Origin: Eledone cirrhosa
Lineage: Eukaryota > Mollusca > Cephalopoda > Octopoda > Eledonidae
DNA length: 64,000 bases
Assembly (NCBI GenBank): GCA_964016885.1
Contig: OZ024744.1
Location: 27,724,108 to 27,788,107, forward strand
Direction: 5' to 3'
The translations under genes were made by a program, and so were the position numbers. The notes below the pieces were generated by a model. It saw only the letters and a list, made by a program, of their open reading frames with translations, had not been told where the DNA came from and searched no databases. Shown piece after piece: positions 48,966 to 61,710 of the stretch (positions are counted from its first letter, which is position 1; every line of letters starts with the position of its first letter).

Positions 48966-51031
48966 TTGACACTGTTGTTGTTTTTTTTGTCGCTGTTATA
49001 ACTGTTATTGTCACTGTTGTTATTGTTGTTGTCGCTGTTATAACTGTTATTGTCACTGTTGTTGTTGATGTTCTCGCTGTTATCACTGTTATTGTCATTG
49101 TTGTTGTTGTCGCTGTTATCACTGTTATTGTCACTGTTTTTGTTGTTGTCGCTATTATCACTGTTATTGTCACTGTAGTTTTTGTTGTTGTCGCTGTTAT
49201 CACTGTTATTTTCATTGTTTTTATTGTTGTTCTCGCATTTATCACTGTTATTGTCAGTGTTGTTGTTCTTGTTCTCGCTGTTATCACTGTCGTCGTCACT
49301 GTTGTTGTTGTTGTCGCTGTTATAACTGTTATTGTGACTGTTGTTGTTGTTGTTGTTGTCGCTGTTATAACTGTTATTGTCATTGTTGTTGTTGTCGCTG
49401 TTATCACTGTTATTGACACTGTTGTTGCTGTTGTTCTCGCTGTTATCACTGTTATTGTCACTGTTGTTGTTGTTCTCGCTGTTACCACTGTTATTGTCAA
49501 TGTTGTTGTTGTTGTCGCTGTTATAACTGTTATTGTCACTGTTGTTGTTGTTGTCGCTGTTATAACTCTTATTGTCACTGTTGTTGTTGTTGTCGTTGTT
49601 ATCACTGTTATTGTCATTGTTGTTGTTGTTGTTGTTGTTGTCGCTGTTATCACTGTTATTGTCACTGTTGTTGTTGTCGCTGTTATCACTGTTATTGTCA
49701 CTGTTGTTGTTGTCGCTGTTATAACTGTTATTGTCACTGTTGTTGATGTTGTCACTGTTATCACTCTTATTGTCACTGTTGTTGTTCTCGCTGTTATCAC
49801 TGTTATTGTCATTGTTGTTGTTGTCGCTGTTATCACTGTTATTGTCACTGTTGCTGTTGTTGTCGCTGTTATCTCTGTTATTGTCATTGTTGTTGTCGCT
49901 GTTATAACTGTTATTGTCATTGTTGTTGTTGTTGTTGCTGTTATAACTGTTACTGTCATTGTTGTTGTTGTTGTCGCTGTTATCACTGTTATTTTCATTG
50001 TTGTTGTTGTCGCTGTTATCACTGTTATTGTCACTGTTGTTGTTGTTGTTGTTGTTGTCGCTATTATCACTGTTATTGTCACTGTTGTTGTTGTTGTCAC
50101 TGTTATAAATGTTATTGTCACTGTTGTCGTTGTTGTCGATGTTATCAATGTTATTGTCACTGTTGTTGTTGTTGTTGTCGCTGTCATAACTGTTCTTTTC
50201 ACTGTTGTTGTTGTTGTTCTCGCTGTTATCACTGTTATTGTCACTGTTGTTGTCGCTGTTATCACTGTTATTGTCACTGTTGTTATTGTTGTTGTTGCTG
50301 TTATCACTGTTATTGTCACTGTTGTAGTTGTTGTCGCTGTTATCACTGTTATTGTCACTGTTCTTGTTGTTGCTGTCGCTGTTATTACTGTTATTGTCAT
50401 TGTTGTTGTTGTTGTGGCTGTTATCACTGTTGTTGTCGCTGTTATCACTGTTATTTTCATTGTTGTTGTTGTTGTTCTCTCTGTTATCACTGTTATTGTC
50501 ACTGTTATTGTCACTGTTGTTGTTGTTCTCGCTGTTATAACTGTTATTGTCATTGTTGTTGTTGTCGCTGTTATCACTGTTATTAACATTGTTGTTGTTG
50601 TTGTTCTCGCTGTTATCACTGTTATTGTCACTGTTGTTGTTGTTGTCGCCGTTATAACTGTTATTGTCACTGTTGTGGTTGTCGCTGTTATCACTGTTAT
50701 TGTGACTTTTGTTGTTGTCGCTGTTATCACTGTTATTGTCACTGTTGCTGTTGTTGTCGCTGTTATCACTGCTATTGTCGTTGTTGTTGTTGTTGTTGTC
50801 GCTGTTATCACTGTGATTGTCATTGTTCTTGTTGTTGTTCTCGCTGTTATCACCGTTATTGTCACTGTTGTTGTCGCTGTTATCACTGTTATTGTCACTG
50901 TTGTTATTGTTGTGGTTGCTGTTATCACTGTTATTGTCACTGTTGTAGTTGTTGTCGCTGTTATAACTGTTATTCTCACTGTTGTTGTTGTTGCTGTCGC
51001 TGTTATCACTGTTATTGTCATTGTTGCTGTT
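48966..51031 (+). repeat. Higher-order repeat block with a 735-bp-offset repeat
   Basis: The array runs through GCATTTATC (49235), ATCACTGTCGTCGTC, GTTATCTCTG, GTTATAAATG and GTCATAACTGTTC. A segment around 50330-50540 with GTGGCTGTTATCACTG and a TTGTCGCTGTTATC junction (50414) recurs 735 bases later (51149). No gene is present. Confidence 0.76.
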
Positions 51032-52750
51032 GTACTCGCTGTTATCACTGTTATTGTTGTTTTTGTAGTGGCTGTTATCACTGTTATTGTTACTGTTGTT
51101 GTTGTTGCTGTCGCTGTTATTACTGTTATTGTCATTGTTGTTGTTGTTGTGGCTGTTATCACTGTTGTTGTCGCTCTTATCACTGTTATTTTCATTGTTG
51201 TTGTTGTTGTTCTCTATGTTATCACTGTTATTGTCATTGTTATTGTCACTGTTGTTGTTGTTCTCGCTGTTATAACTGTGATTGTCATTGTTGTTGTTGT
51301 TGTCGCTGTTATCACTGTTATTAACACTGTTGTTGTTGTTCTCGCTGTTATCACTGTTATTGTCACTGTTGTTGTTGTCGCTGTTATAACTGTTATTGTC
51401 ACTGTTGTTGTTGCTGTTGTCGCTGTCATAACTCTTATTGTCACTGTTGTTGTTGTTGTCGTTGTTATCACTGTTATTGTCATTATTGTTGTTCTCGCTG
51501 TTATCACTGGTATTGACACTGTTGTTGTTGTTGTCGCTGTTATAACTGTTATTGTCTCTGTTGATGTTGTTGTTGTCGCTGTTATAACTGTTATTGTCAC
51601 TGTTGTTGTTGTAGCTGTTATAACTCTTATTGTCACTGTTGTTGTTGTTGTCGTCGTTGTTATCACTGTTATTGTCATTATTGTTGTTGTCGCTGTTATC
51701 ACTGTTATTGTCATTGTTGTTGTTGTTGTCGCTGTTATCACTGTTATTGTCCCTGTTGTTGTTGTCGCTGTTATAACTGTTATTGTCACTATTGCTTTTG
51801 TTGTTGTCGCTCTTGTCACTCTTATTGTCATTGTTGTTGTTGTTCTCGCTGCTATCCCTGTTATTGTCATTGTTGTTGTTGTTGTACTCGCTGTTATCAC
51901 TGTTATTGTCATTGTTGTTGTTGTTGTCGCTGTTATCACTGTTATTGTCACTGTTTTTGTTGTTGTCGATATTATCACTGTTATTGTCACTGTTGTTTTT
52001 GTTGTTGTCGCTGTTATCACTGTTATTTTCATTGTTTTTGTTGTTGTTCTCGCATTTATCACTGTTATTGTCAGTGTTGTTGTTCTTGTTCTCGCTGTTA
52101 TCACTGTCGTCGTCACTGTTGTTGTTGTCGCTGTTATGACTGTTATTGTGACTGTTGTTGTTGGTGTTTTCGCTGTTATAACTGTTATTGTCATTGTTGT
52201 TGTTGTCGCTGTTGTCACTGTTATTGACACTGTTGTTGCTGTTGTTCTCGCTGTTATCACTGTTATTGTCACTGTTGTTGTTGTTCTCGCTGTTACCACT
52301 GTTATTGTCAATGTTGTTGTTGTTGTCACTGTTATAACTGTTATTGTCACTGTTGTTGTTGTCGCTGTTATAACTCTTATTGTCACTGTTGTTGTTGTTG
52401 TTGTCGTTGTTATCACTGTTATTGTCATTATTGTTATTGTCGCTGTTATCACTGTTATTGTCATTGTTGTTGTTGTTGTTGTCGCTGTTATCACTGTTAT
52501 TGTCACTGTTGTTGTTGTTGTCGCTTCTATAACTGTTATTGTCACTATTGCTGTTGTTGTTGTCGCTGTTATCACTCTTATTGTCATTGTTGTTGTTGTC
52601 GCTGTTATCACTGTTATTGTCACTGTTGTTGTTCTCGCTGTTATAACTGTTATTCTCACTGTTGTTGTTCTCGCTTTTATCAATGGTATTGACACTGTTT
52701 TTGTTTTTATTGTCGCTGTTAGAACTGTTATTGTCACTGTTGTTATTGTT

Positions 52751-53163
52751 GTTGTCGCTGTTATAACTGTTATTGTCACTGTTGTTGTTGTTGTTGTTGT
52801 TCTCGCTGTTATCACTGTTATTGTCATTGTTGTTGTTGTCGCTGTTATCACTGTGATTGTCATTGTTGTTGTTGTCGCTGTTATCACTGTTATTGTCACT
52901 GTTGTTGTTGTTCTCGCTGTTATCACTGTTATTGTCACTGTTGTTGTTCTTCTCGCTGTTATCACTGTTATTGTCATTGTTGTTGTTGTTGTGTTCGCTG
53001 TTATAACTGTTATTGTCATTGTTGTTGTTGTTGTTGTTGTCGCTGTTATCACTGTTATTGTCACTGTTGTTGTTGCCGCTGGTATAACTGTTATTGTCAC
53101 TGTTGTTTTTGTTTTTGTCGCTGTTATCACTGTTATTGTCACTGTTGTTGTTGTCGCTGTTAT
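52751..53163 (+). repeat. 435-bp offset tandem duplication, copy 1
   Basis: About 413 bases recur 435 bases downstream (53186-53598). Shared markers are ATCACTGTGATTG (52848/53283), GTTGTGTTCGCTG, GTTGCCGCTGG (53072/53507) and GTTTTTGTTTTTGTCGCTG. One visible difference is ATCACTG here against ATCAATG in copy 2 near 53485. Confidence 0.9.
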
Positions 53164-53185
53164 CACTGTGATTGTCATTGTTGTT

Positions 53186-53598
53186 GTTGTCGCTGTTATA
53201 ACTGTTATTGTCACTGTTGTTGTTGTTGTTGTTGTTCTCGCTGTTATCACTGTTATTGTCATTGTTGTTGTTGTCGCTGTTATCACTGTGATTGTCATTG
53301 TTGTTGTTGTCGCTGTTATCACTGTTATTGTCACTGTTGTTGTTGTTCTCGCTGTTATCACTGTTATTGTCACTGTTGTTGTTCTTCTCGCTGTTATCAC
53401 TGTTATTGTCATTGTTGTTGTTGTTGTGTTCGCTGTTATAACTGTTATTGTCATTGTTGTTGTTGTTGTTGTTGTCGCTGTTATCAATGTTATTGTCACT
53501 GTTGTTGTTGCCGCTGGTATAACTGTTATTGTCACTGTTGTTTTTGTTTTTGTCGCTGTTATCACTGTTATTGTCACTGTTGTTGTTGTCGCTGTTAT
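53186..53598 (+). repeat. 435-bp offset tandem duplication, copy 2
   Basis: This is the second copy. Its ATCAATGTTATTG variant (near 53485) is the one found at the fusion point in 57469-59605 (near 59285). That block must therefore descend from an ancestor that already carried copy 2. Confidence 0.9.
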
Positions 53599-53808
53599 AA
53601 CTGTTATTGTCACTGTTGTTGTTGTTGTTGTCACTGTTATCACTGTTATTGTCACTGTTGTTGTTGTTCTCGCTGTTATCACTGTTATTGTCATTGTTGT
53701 TGTTGTCGCTGTATTCACTGTTATTGTCACTGTTGCTGTTGTTGTCGCTGTTATCTCTGTTATTGTCATTGTTGTTGTCGCTGTTATAACTGTTATTGTC
53801 ATTGTTGT

Positions 53809-54639
53809 TGTTGTTGTTGTTGCTGTTATAACTGTTACTGTCATTTTTGTTGTTGTTGTCGCTGTTATCACTGTTATTTTCATTGTTGTTGTTGTCGCTG
53901 TTATCACAGTTATTGTCACTGTTGTTGTTGTTGTTGTCGCTGTTATCACTGTTATTGTCACTGTTGTTGTTGTCACTGTTATAAATGTTATTGTCACTGT
54001 TGTCGTTGTTGTCGCTGTTATCACTGTTATTGTCACTGTTGTTGTTGTTGTTGTCGCTCTCATAACTGTTCTTTTCACTGTTGTTGTTGTTGTTGTTCTC
54101 GCTGTTATCACTGTTATTGTCACTGTTGTTGTCGCTGTTATCACTGTTATTGTTACTGTTGTTATTGTTGTTGTTGCTGTTATCACTGTTATTGTCACTG
54201 TTGTAGTTGTTGTCGCTGTTATAACTGTTATTGTCACTGTTGTTGTTGCTGTCGCTGTTATCACTGTTATTGTCATTGTTGTTGTTGTTGTGGCTGTTAT
54301 CACTGTTATTGTCACTGTTGTTGTCGCTGTTATCACTGTTATTTTCATTGTTGTTGTTGTTGTTCTCTCTGTTATCACTGTTATTGTCACTGTTGTTGTT
54401 GTTCTCGCTGTTATAATTGTTATTGTGACTGTTGTTGTTGTCGCTGTTATAACTGTTATTGTCATTGTTGTTGTTGTTGTCGCTGTTATCACTGTTATGA
54501 ACACTGTTGTTGTTGTTGTTCTCGCTGTTATCATGGTTATTGTCACTGTTGTTGTTGTTGTCGCTGTCATAACTCTTATTGTCACTGTTGTTGTTGTTGT
54601 TGTCGTTGTTATCACTGTTATTGTCATTATTTTGTTCTC
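53809..54639 (+). repeat. Array segment ending at a frame-breaking deletion
   Basis: Standard ordered monomers occur here: GTTATAACTGTTACTG, GTCATTTTTGTTG, GTTATAAATG, GCTCTCATAACTGTTC, GTGGCTG, CTCTCTG and ATTATGAACACTG. Near 54628-54640 ATTATTTTGTTCTCGCTG replaces ATTATTGTTGTTCTCGCTG and shifts triplet phase. This is where the longest + open frame ends shortly afterwards. Confidence 0.76.
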
Positions 54640-57460
54640 GCTGTTATCACTGGTATTGACACAGTTGTTGTTGTTGTTGTCGCTGTTATAACTGTTATTG
54701 TCTCTGTTGATGTTGTTGTTGTCGCTGTTATAACTGTTATTGTCACTGTTGTTGTTGTCGCTGTTATAACTCTTATTGTCACTGTTGTTGTTGTTGTCGT
54801 CGTTGTTATCACTGTTATTGTCATTATTGTTGTTGTTGCTGTTATCACTGTTATTGTCATTGTTGTTGTTGTTGTCGCTGTTATCACTGTTATTGTCCCT
54901 GTTGTTGTTGTCGCTGTTATAAATGTTATTGTCACTATTGCTTTTGTTGTTGTCGCTCTTATCACTCTTATTGTCATTGCTGTTGTTGTTCTCGCTGCTA
55001 TGCCTGTTATTGTCATTGTTGTTGTTGTTGTACTCGCTGTTATCACTGTTATTGTCATTGTTGTTGTTGTTGTCGCCGTTATCACGGTTATTGTCACTGT
55101 TTTTGTTGTTGTCGCCATTATCACTGTTATTGTCACTGTTGTTTTTGTTGTTGTCGATGTTATCACTGTTATTTTCATTGTTTTTGTTGTTGTTCTCGCA
55201 TTTATCACTGTTATTGTCAGTGTTGTTGTTGTTGTTCTCGCTGTTATCACTGTTGTTGTCGTTACTGTTGTTGTTGTTGTCGCTGTTATAACTGTTATTG
55301 TCATTGTTGTTGTTGTCGCTGTTATCACTGTTATTGACACTGTTGTTGCTGTTGTTCTCGCTGTTATCACTGTTATTGTCACTGTTGTTGTTATTGTTCT
55401 CGCTGTTACCACTGTTATTGTCACTATTGTTGTTGTTGTCGCTGTTATAACTCTTATTGTCACTGTTGTTGTTGTTGTTGTCGTTGTTATCACTGTAACT
55501 GTCATTATTGTTATTGTCGCTGTTATCACTGTTATTGTCATTGTTGTTGTTGTTGTTGTTGTCGTCGCTGTTATCACTTTTATTGTCACTGTTTTTGTTG
55601 TCGCTTCTATAACTGTTATTTTCACTATTGCTATTGTTGTCGCTGTTATCACTCCTATTGTCATTGTTGTTGTTGTCGCTGTTATCACTGTTATTGTCAC
55701 TGTTGTTGTTCTCGCTGTTATAACTGTTATTCTCACTGTTGTTGTTTTTCTCGCTGTTATCACTGGTATTGACACTGTTGTTGTTTTTATTGTCGCTGTT
55801 ATAACTGTTATTGTCACTGTTGTTATTGTTGTTGTCGCTGTTATATCTGTTATTGTCACTGTTGTTGTTGTTGTTCTCGCTGTTATCACTGTTATTGTCA
55901 TTGTTGTTGTTGTCGCTGTTATCACTGTTATTGTCACTGTTGTTGTTGCTGTTATAACTCTTATTGTCACTGTTGTTGTTGTTCTCGCTGTTATCACTGT
56001 TATTGTCACTGTTGTTGTTCTTCTCGCTGTTATCACTGTTATTGTCATTGTTGTTGTTGTTGTGTTCGCTGTTATAACTGTTATTGTCATTGTTGTTGTT
56101 GTTGTCGCTGTTATCACTGTTATTGTCACTGTTGTTGTTGTCGCTGGTATAACTGTTATTGTCACTGTTGTTTTTGTTGTTGTCGCTGTTATCACTGTTA
56201 TTGTCACTGTTGTTGTTGTCGCTGTTATAACTGTTATTCTCACTGTTGTTGTTGTTCTCGCTGTTATCACTGGTATTGACACTGTTGTTGTTTTTATTGT
56301 CGCTGTTATAACTGTTATTGTCACTGTTGTTATTGTTGTTATCGCTGTTATAACTGTTATTGTCACTGTTGTTGTTGTTGTTCTCGCTGTTATCACTGTT
56401 ATTGTCATTGTTGTTGTTGTCGCTGTTATCACTGTTATTGTCATTGTTGTTGTTGTCGCTGTTATCACTGTTATTGTCACTGTTGTTGTTGTTCTCGCTG
56501 TTATCACTGTTATTGTCACTGTTGTTGTTCTTCTCGCTGTTATCACTGTTATTGTCATTGTTGTTGTTGTTGTGTTCGCTGTTATAACTGTTATTGTCAT
56601 TGTTGTTGTTGTTGTCGCTGTTATCACTGTTATTGTCACTGTTGTTGTTGTCGCTGGTATAACTGTTATTGTCACTGTTGTTTTTGTTGTTGTCGCTGTT
56701 ATCACTGTTATTGTCACTGTTGTTGTTGTCGCTGTTATAACTGTTATTGTCATTGTTGTTGTTGTTGTCACTGTTATCACTGTTATTGTCACCGTTGTTG
56801 TTGTTCTCGCTGTTATCACTGTTATTGTCATTGTTGTTGTTGTTGTTGTCGCTGTTATCACTGTTATTGTCACTGTTGCTGTTGTTGTCGCTGTTATCTC
56901 TGTTATTGTCATTGTTGTTGTCGCTGTTATAACTGTTATTGTCATTGTTGTTGTTGTTGTTGATGCTGTTATAACTGTTACTGTCATTGTTGTTGTTCTC
57001 GCTGTTATCACTGTTATTTTCATTGTTGTTGTTGTCGCTGTTATCACTGTTATTTTCACTGTTGTTGTTGTTGTTGTCGCTGTTATCACTGTTATTGTCA
57101 CTGTTGTTGTTGTTGTCGCTGTCATAACTGTTCTTTTCACTGTTGTTGTTGTTGTTGTTGTTGTCGCTGTTATAACTGTTATTGTCACTGTTGTTGTTGC
57201 TGTTATAACTCTTATTGTCACTGTTGTTGTTGTCGCTGTTATCTCTGTTATTGTCACAGTTGTTGTTGTCGCTGTTATCATTGTTATTGTCATTGTCGTT
57301 GTTGTCTCTTTTATAACTGTTATTGTCATTATTGTTGTTGTTGTCGCTGTTATAACTGTTATTGTCACTGTTGTTGTTGTTGCTGTCGGTGTTATAACTG
57401 TTATTGTCACTGTTGTTATTGATGTTGTCGCTGTTATAACTGTTATTGTCACTGTTGTTG
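54640..57460 (+). repeat. Segment L, partly duplicated at 59606-61710
   Basis: The left part matches the 13.9-15.5 kb and 37.1-38.6 kb parts of the X blocks (GTTATAAATGTTATTGTCACTATTGC, GCATTTATC at 55198, ATCACTCCTATTG). From about 55160 it matches 59620 onward at an offset of about 4,460. It contains a 507-base tandem duplication: GGTATTGACACTG recurs at 55761 and 56268. No gene is present. Confidence 0.84.
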
Positions 57461-57468
57461 TTGTTGTT

Positions 57469-59605
57469 GTACTCGCTGTTATCACTGTTATTGTTGTTTT
57501 TGTAGTGGTTGTTATCACTGTTATTGTTACTGTTGTTGTTGTTGCTGTCGCTGTTATTACTGTTATTGTCATTGTTGTTGTTGTTGTGGCTGTTATCACT
57601 GTTGTTGTCGCTGTTATCACTGTTATTTTCATTGTTGTTGTTGTTGTTCTCTCTGTTATCACTGTTATTGTCATTGTTATTGTCACTGTTGTTGTTGTTC
57701 TCGCTGTTATAACTGTTATTGTCATTGTTGTTGTTGTTGTCGCTGTTATCACTGTTATTAACACTGTTGTTGTTGTTCTCGCTGTAATCACTGTTATTGT
57801 CACTGTTGTTGTTGTCGCTGTTATAACTGTTATTGTCACTGTTGTTGTTGGTGTTGTCGCTGTCATAACTCTTATTGTCACTGTTGTTGTTGTTGTCGTT
57901 GTTATCACTGTTATTGTCATTATTGTTGTTCTCGCTGTTATCACTGGTATTGACACTGTTGTTGTTGTTGTCGCTGTTATAACTGTTATTGTCTCTGTTG
58001 ATGTTGTTGTTGTCGCTGTTATAACTGTTATTGTCACTGTTGTTGTTGTAGCTGTTATAACTCTTATTGTCACTGTTGTTGTTGTTGTCGTCGTTGTTAT
58101 CACTGTTATTGTCATTATTGTTGTTGTCGCTGTTATCACTGTTATTGTCATTGTTGTTGTTGTTGTCGCTGTTATCACTGTTATTGTCCCTGTTGTTGTT
58201 GTCGCTGTTATAACTGTTATTGTCTCTATTGCTTTTGTTGTTGTCGCTCTTATCACTCTTATTGTCATTGTTGTTGTTGTTCTCGCTGCTATCCCTGTTA
58301 TTGTCATTGTTGTTGTTGTTGTACTCGCTGTTATCACTGTTATTGTCATTGTTGTTGTTGTTGTCGCTGTTATCACTGTTATTGTCACTGTTTTTGTTGT
58401 TGTCGATATTATCACTGTTATTGTCACTGTTGTTTTTGTTGTTGTCGCTGTTATCACTGTTATTTTCATTGTTTTTGTTGTTGTTCTCGCATTTATCACT
58501 GTTATTGTCAGTGTTGTTGTTCTTGTTCTCGCTGTTATCACTGTCGTCGTCACTGTTGTTGTTGTCGCTGTTATAACTGTTATTGTGACTGTTGTTGTTG
58601 TTGTTGTCGCTGTTATAACTGTTATTGTCATTGTTGTTGTTGTCGCTGTTATCACTGTTATTGACACTGTTGTTGCTGTTGTTCTCGCTGTTATCACTGT
58701 TATTGTCACTGTTGTTGTTGTTCTCGCTGTTACCACTGTTATTGTCAATGTTGTTGTTGTTGTCGCTGTTATAACTGTTATTGTCACTGTTGTTGTTGTC
58801 GCTGTTACAACTCTTATTGTCACTGTTGTTGTTGTTGTTGTCGTTGTTATCACTGTTATTGTCATTATTGTTATTGTCGCTGTTATCACTGTTATTGTCA
58901 TTGTTGTTGTTGTTGTTGTCGCTGTTATCACTGTTATTGTCACTGTTGTTGTTGTTGTCGCTTCTATAACTGTTATTGTCACTATTGCTGTTGTTGTTGT
59001 CGCTGTTATCACTCTTATTGTCATTGTTGTTGTTGTCGCTGTTATCACTGTTATTGTCACTGTTGTTGTTCTCGCTGTTATAACTGTTATTCTCACTGTT
59101 GTTGTTCTCGCTGTTATCAATGGTATTGACACTGTTGTTGTTTTTATTGTCGCTGTTAGAACTGTTATTGTCACTGTTGTTATTGTTGTTGTCGCTGTTA
59201 TAACTGTTATTGTCACTGTTGTTGTTGTTGTTGTTGTTCTCGCTGTTATCACTGTTATTGTCATTGTTGTTGTTGTCGCTGTTATCAATGTTATTGTCAC
59301 TGTTGTTGTTGCCGCTGGTATAACTGTTATTGTCACTGTTGTTTTTGTTTTTTCGCTGTTATCACTGTTATTGTCACTGTTGTTGTTGTCGCTGTTATAA
59401 CTGTTATTGTCACTGTTGTTGTTGTTGTTGTCACTGTTATCACTGTTATTGTCACTGTTGTTGTTGTTCTCGCTGTTATCACTGTTATTGTCATTGTTGT
59501 TGTTGTCGCTGTATTCACTGTTATTGTCACTGTTGCTGTTGTTGTCGCTGTTATCTCTGTTATTGTCATTGTTGTTGTCGCTGTTATAACTGTTATTGTC
59601 ATTGT
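57469..59605 (+). repeat. Segment M, deleted copy of segment K
   Basis: This is a copy of 51032-53808 with 637 bases missing. The deletion joins the ATCATTG monomer series (52840 equivalent) directly to the ATCAATGTTATTG monomer (53485 equivalent) near 59285. A further local change, GTTTTTGTTTTTTCGCTG near 59341-59357, breaks the triplet phase relative to GTTTTTGTTTTTGTCGCTG in K. Confidence 0.88.
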
Positions 59606-61710
59606 TGTTGTTGTTGTCGCCGTTATCACTGTTATTTTCATTGTTTTTGTTGTTGTTCTCGCATTTATCACTGTTATTGTCAGTGTTGTTGTTGTTGTTC
59701 TCGCTGTTATCACTGTTGTCGTTACTGTTGTTGTTGTTGTCGCTGTTATAACTGTTATTGTCATTGTTGTTGTTGTCGCTGTTATCACTGTTATTGACAC
59801 TGTTGTTGCTGTTGTTCTCGCTGTTATCACTGTTATTGTCACTGTTGTTGTTATTGTTCTCGCTGTTACCACTGTTATTGTCACTATTGTTGTTGTTGTC
59901 GCTGTTATAACTCTTATTGTCACTGTTGTTGTTGTTGTTGTCGTTGTTATCACTGTAACTGTCATTATTGTTATTGTCGCTGTTATCACTGTTATTGTCA
60001 TTGTTGTTGTTGTTGTCGTCGCTGTTATCACTTTTATTGTCACTGTTTTTGTTGTTGTCGCTTCTATAACTGTTATTTTCACTATTGCGGTTGTTGTCGC
60101 TGTTATCACTCCTATTGTCATTGTTGTTGTTGTCGCTGTTATCACTGTTATTGTCCCTGTTGTTGTTCTCGCTGTTATAACTGTTATTCTCACTGTTGTT
60201 GTTGTTCTCGCTGTTATCACTGGTATTGACACTGTTGTTGTTTTTATTGTCGCTGTTAAAACTGTTATTGTCACTGTTGTTATTGTTGTTGTCGCTGTTA
60301 TAACTGTTATTGTCACTGTTGTTGTTGTTGTTCTCGCTGTTATCACTGTTATTGTCATTGTTGTTGTTGTCGCTGTTATCACTGTTATTGTCATTGTTGT
60401 TGTTGTCGCTGTTATCACTGTTATTGTCACTGTTGTTGTTGTTCTCGCTGTTATCACTGTTATTGTCACTGTTGTTGTTCTTCTCGCTGTTATCACTGTT
60501 ATTGTCATTGTTGTTGTTGTTGTGTTCGCTGTTATAACTGTTATTGTCATTGTTGTTGTTGTTGTTGCTGTTATCACTGTTATTGTCACTGTTGTTGTTG
60601 TCGCTGGTATAACTGTTATTGTCACTGTTGTTTTTGTTGTTGTCGCTGTTATCACTGTTATTGTCACTGTTGTTGTTGTCGCTGTTATAACTGTTATTCT
60701 CACTGTTGTTGTTGTTCTCGCTGTTATCACTGGTATTGACACTGTTGTTGTTTTTATTGTCGCTGTTATAACTGTTATTGTCACTGTTGTTATTGTTGTT
60801 GTCGCTGTTATAACTGTTATTGTCACTGTTGTTGTTGTTGTTCTCGCTGTTATCACTGTTATTGTCATTGTTGTTGTTGTCGCTGTTATCACTGTTATTG
60901 TCATTGTTGTTGTTGTCGCTGTTATCACTGTTATTGTCACTGTTGTTGTTGTTCTCGCTGTTATCACTGTTATTGTCACTGTTGTTGTTCTTCTCGCTGT
61001 TATCACTGTTATTGTCATTGTTGTTGTTGTTGTGTTCGCTGTTATAACTGTTATTGTCATTGTTGTTGTTGTTGTCGCTGTTATCACTGTTATTGTCACT
61101 GTTGTTGTTGGCGCTGGTATAACTGTTATTGTCACTGTTGTTTTTGTTGTTGTCGCTGTTATCACTGTTATTGTCACTGTTGTTGTTGTCGCTGTTATAA
61201 CTGTTATTGTCATTGTTGTTGTTGTTGTCACTGTTATCACTGTTATTGTCACCGTTGTTGTTGTTCTCGCTGTTATCACTGTTATTGTCATTGTTGTTGT
61301 TGTTGTTGTCGCTGTTATCACTGTTATTGTCACTGTTGCTGTTGTTGTCGCTGTTATCTCTGTTATTGTCATTGTTGTTGTCGCTGTTATAACTGTTATT
61401 GTCATTGTTGTTGTTGATGCTGTTATAACTGTTACTGTCATTGTTGTTGTTGTCGCTGTTATCACTGTTATTTTCATTGTTGTTGTTGTCGCTGTTATCA
61501 CTGTTATTTTCACTGTTGTTGTTGTTGTTGTCGCTGTTATCACTGTTATTGTCACTGTTGTTGTTGTTGTCGCTGTCATAACTGTTCTTTTCACTGTTGT
61601 TGTTGTTGTTGTTGTTGTCGCTGTTATAACTGTTATTGTCACTGTTGTTGTTGCTGTTATAACTCTTATTGTCACTGTTGTTGTTGTCGCTGTTATCTCT
61701 GTTATTGTCA
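59606..61710 (+). repeat. Segment N, copy of segment L with a 510-bp tandem duplication
   Basis: This matches segment L at about 4,460 bases offset, starting in a GTCGCCGTTATC monomer. It contains its own tandem duplication of 510 bases (60175-60684 and 60685-61203). Differences between those two copies include GTTAAAACTG against GTTATAACTG near 60260/60770, GTTGCTG against GTCGCTG, and GTCGCTGG against GGCGCTGG near 60600/61110. Confidence 0.86.

Larger units (their letters stand above)
51032..53808 (+). repeat. Segment K, duplicated at 57469-59605
   Basis: From GTACTCGCTG (51032) the array matches 57469 onward at a constant offset of 6,437 bases; a 357-base stretch, 51783-52139, has the same translation as 58220-58576 in the frame compared. 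The offset falls to 5,800 near 52840/59280 because the second copy lacks 637 bases. Markers include GTTTTTGTAGTGG, GTCGATATTATC, ATCACTGTCGTCGTC and GTTGCCGCTGG. It includes the 435-base duplication described separately. Confidence 0.9.

Noticed and set aside
40979..54691. 4,570-codon open frame on + reading VAVITVIVTVVV-type repeats as a giant protein gene
   Set aside because: An RYY triplet repeat cannot contain stop codons in this frame, so length is not evidence. There is no start context, unique domain or flank, and open frames exist on both strands over the same bases.
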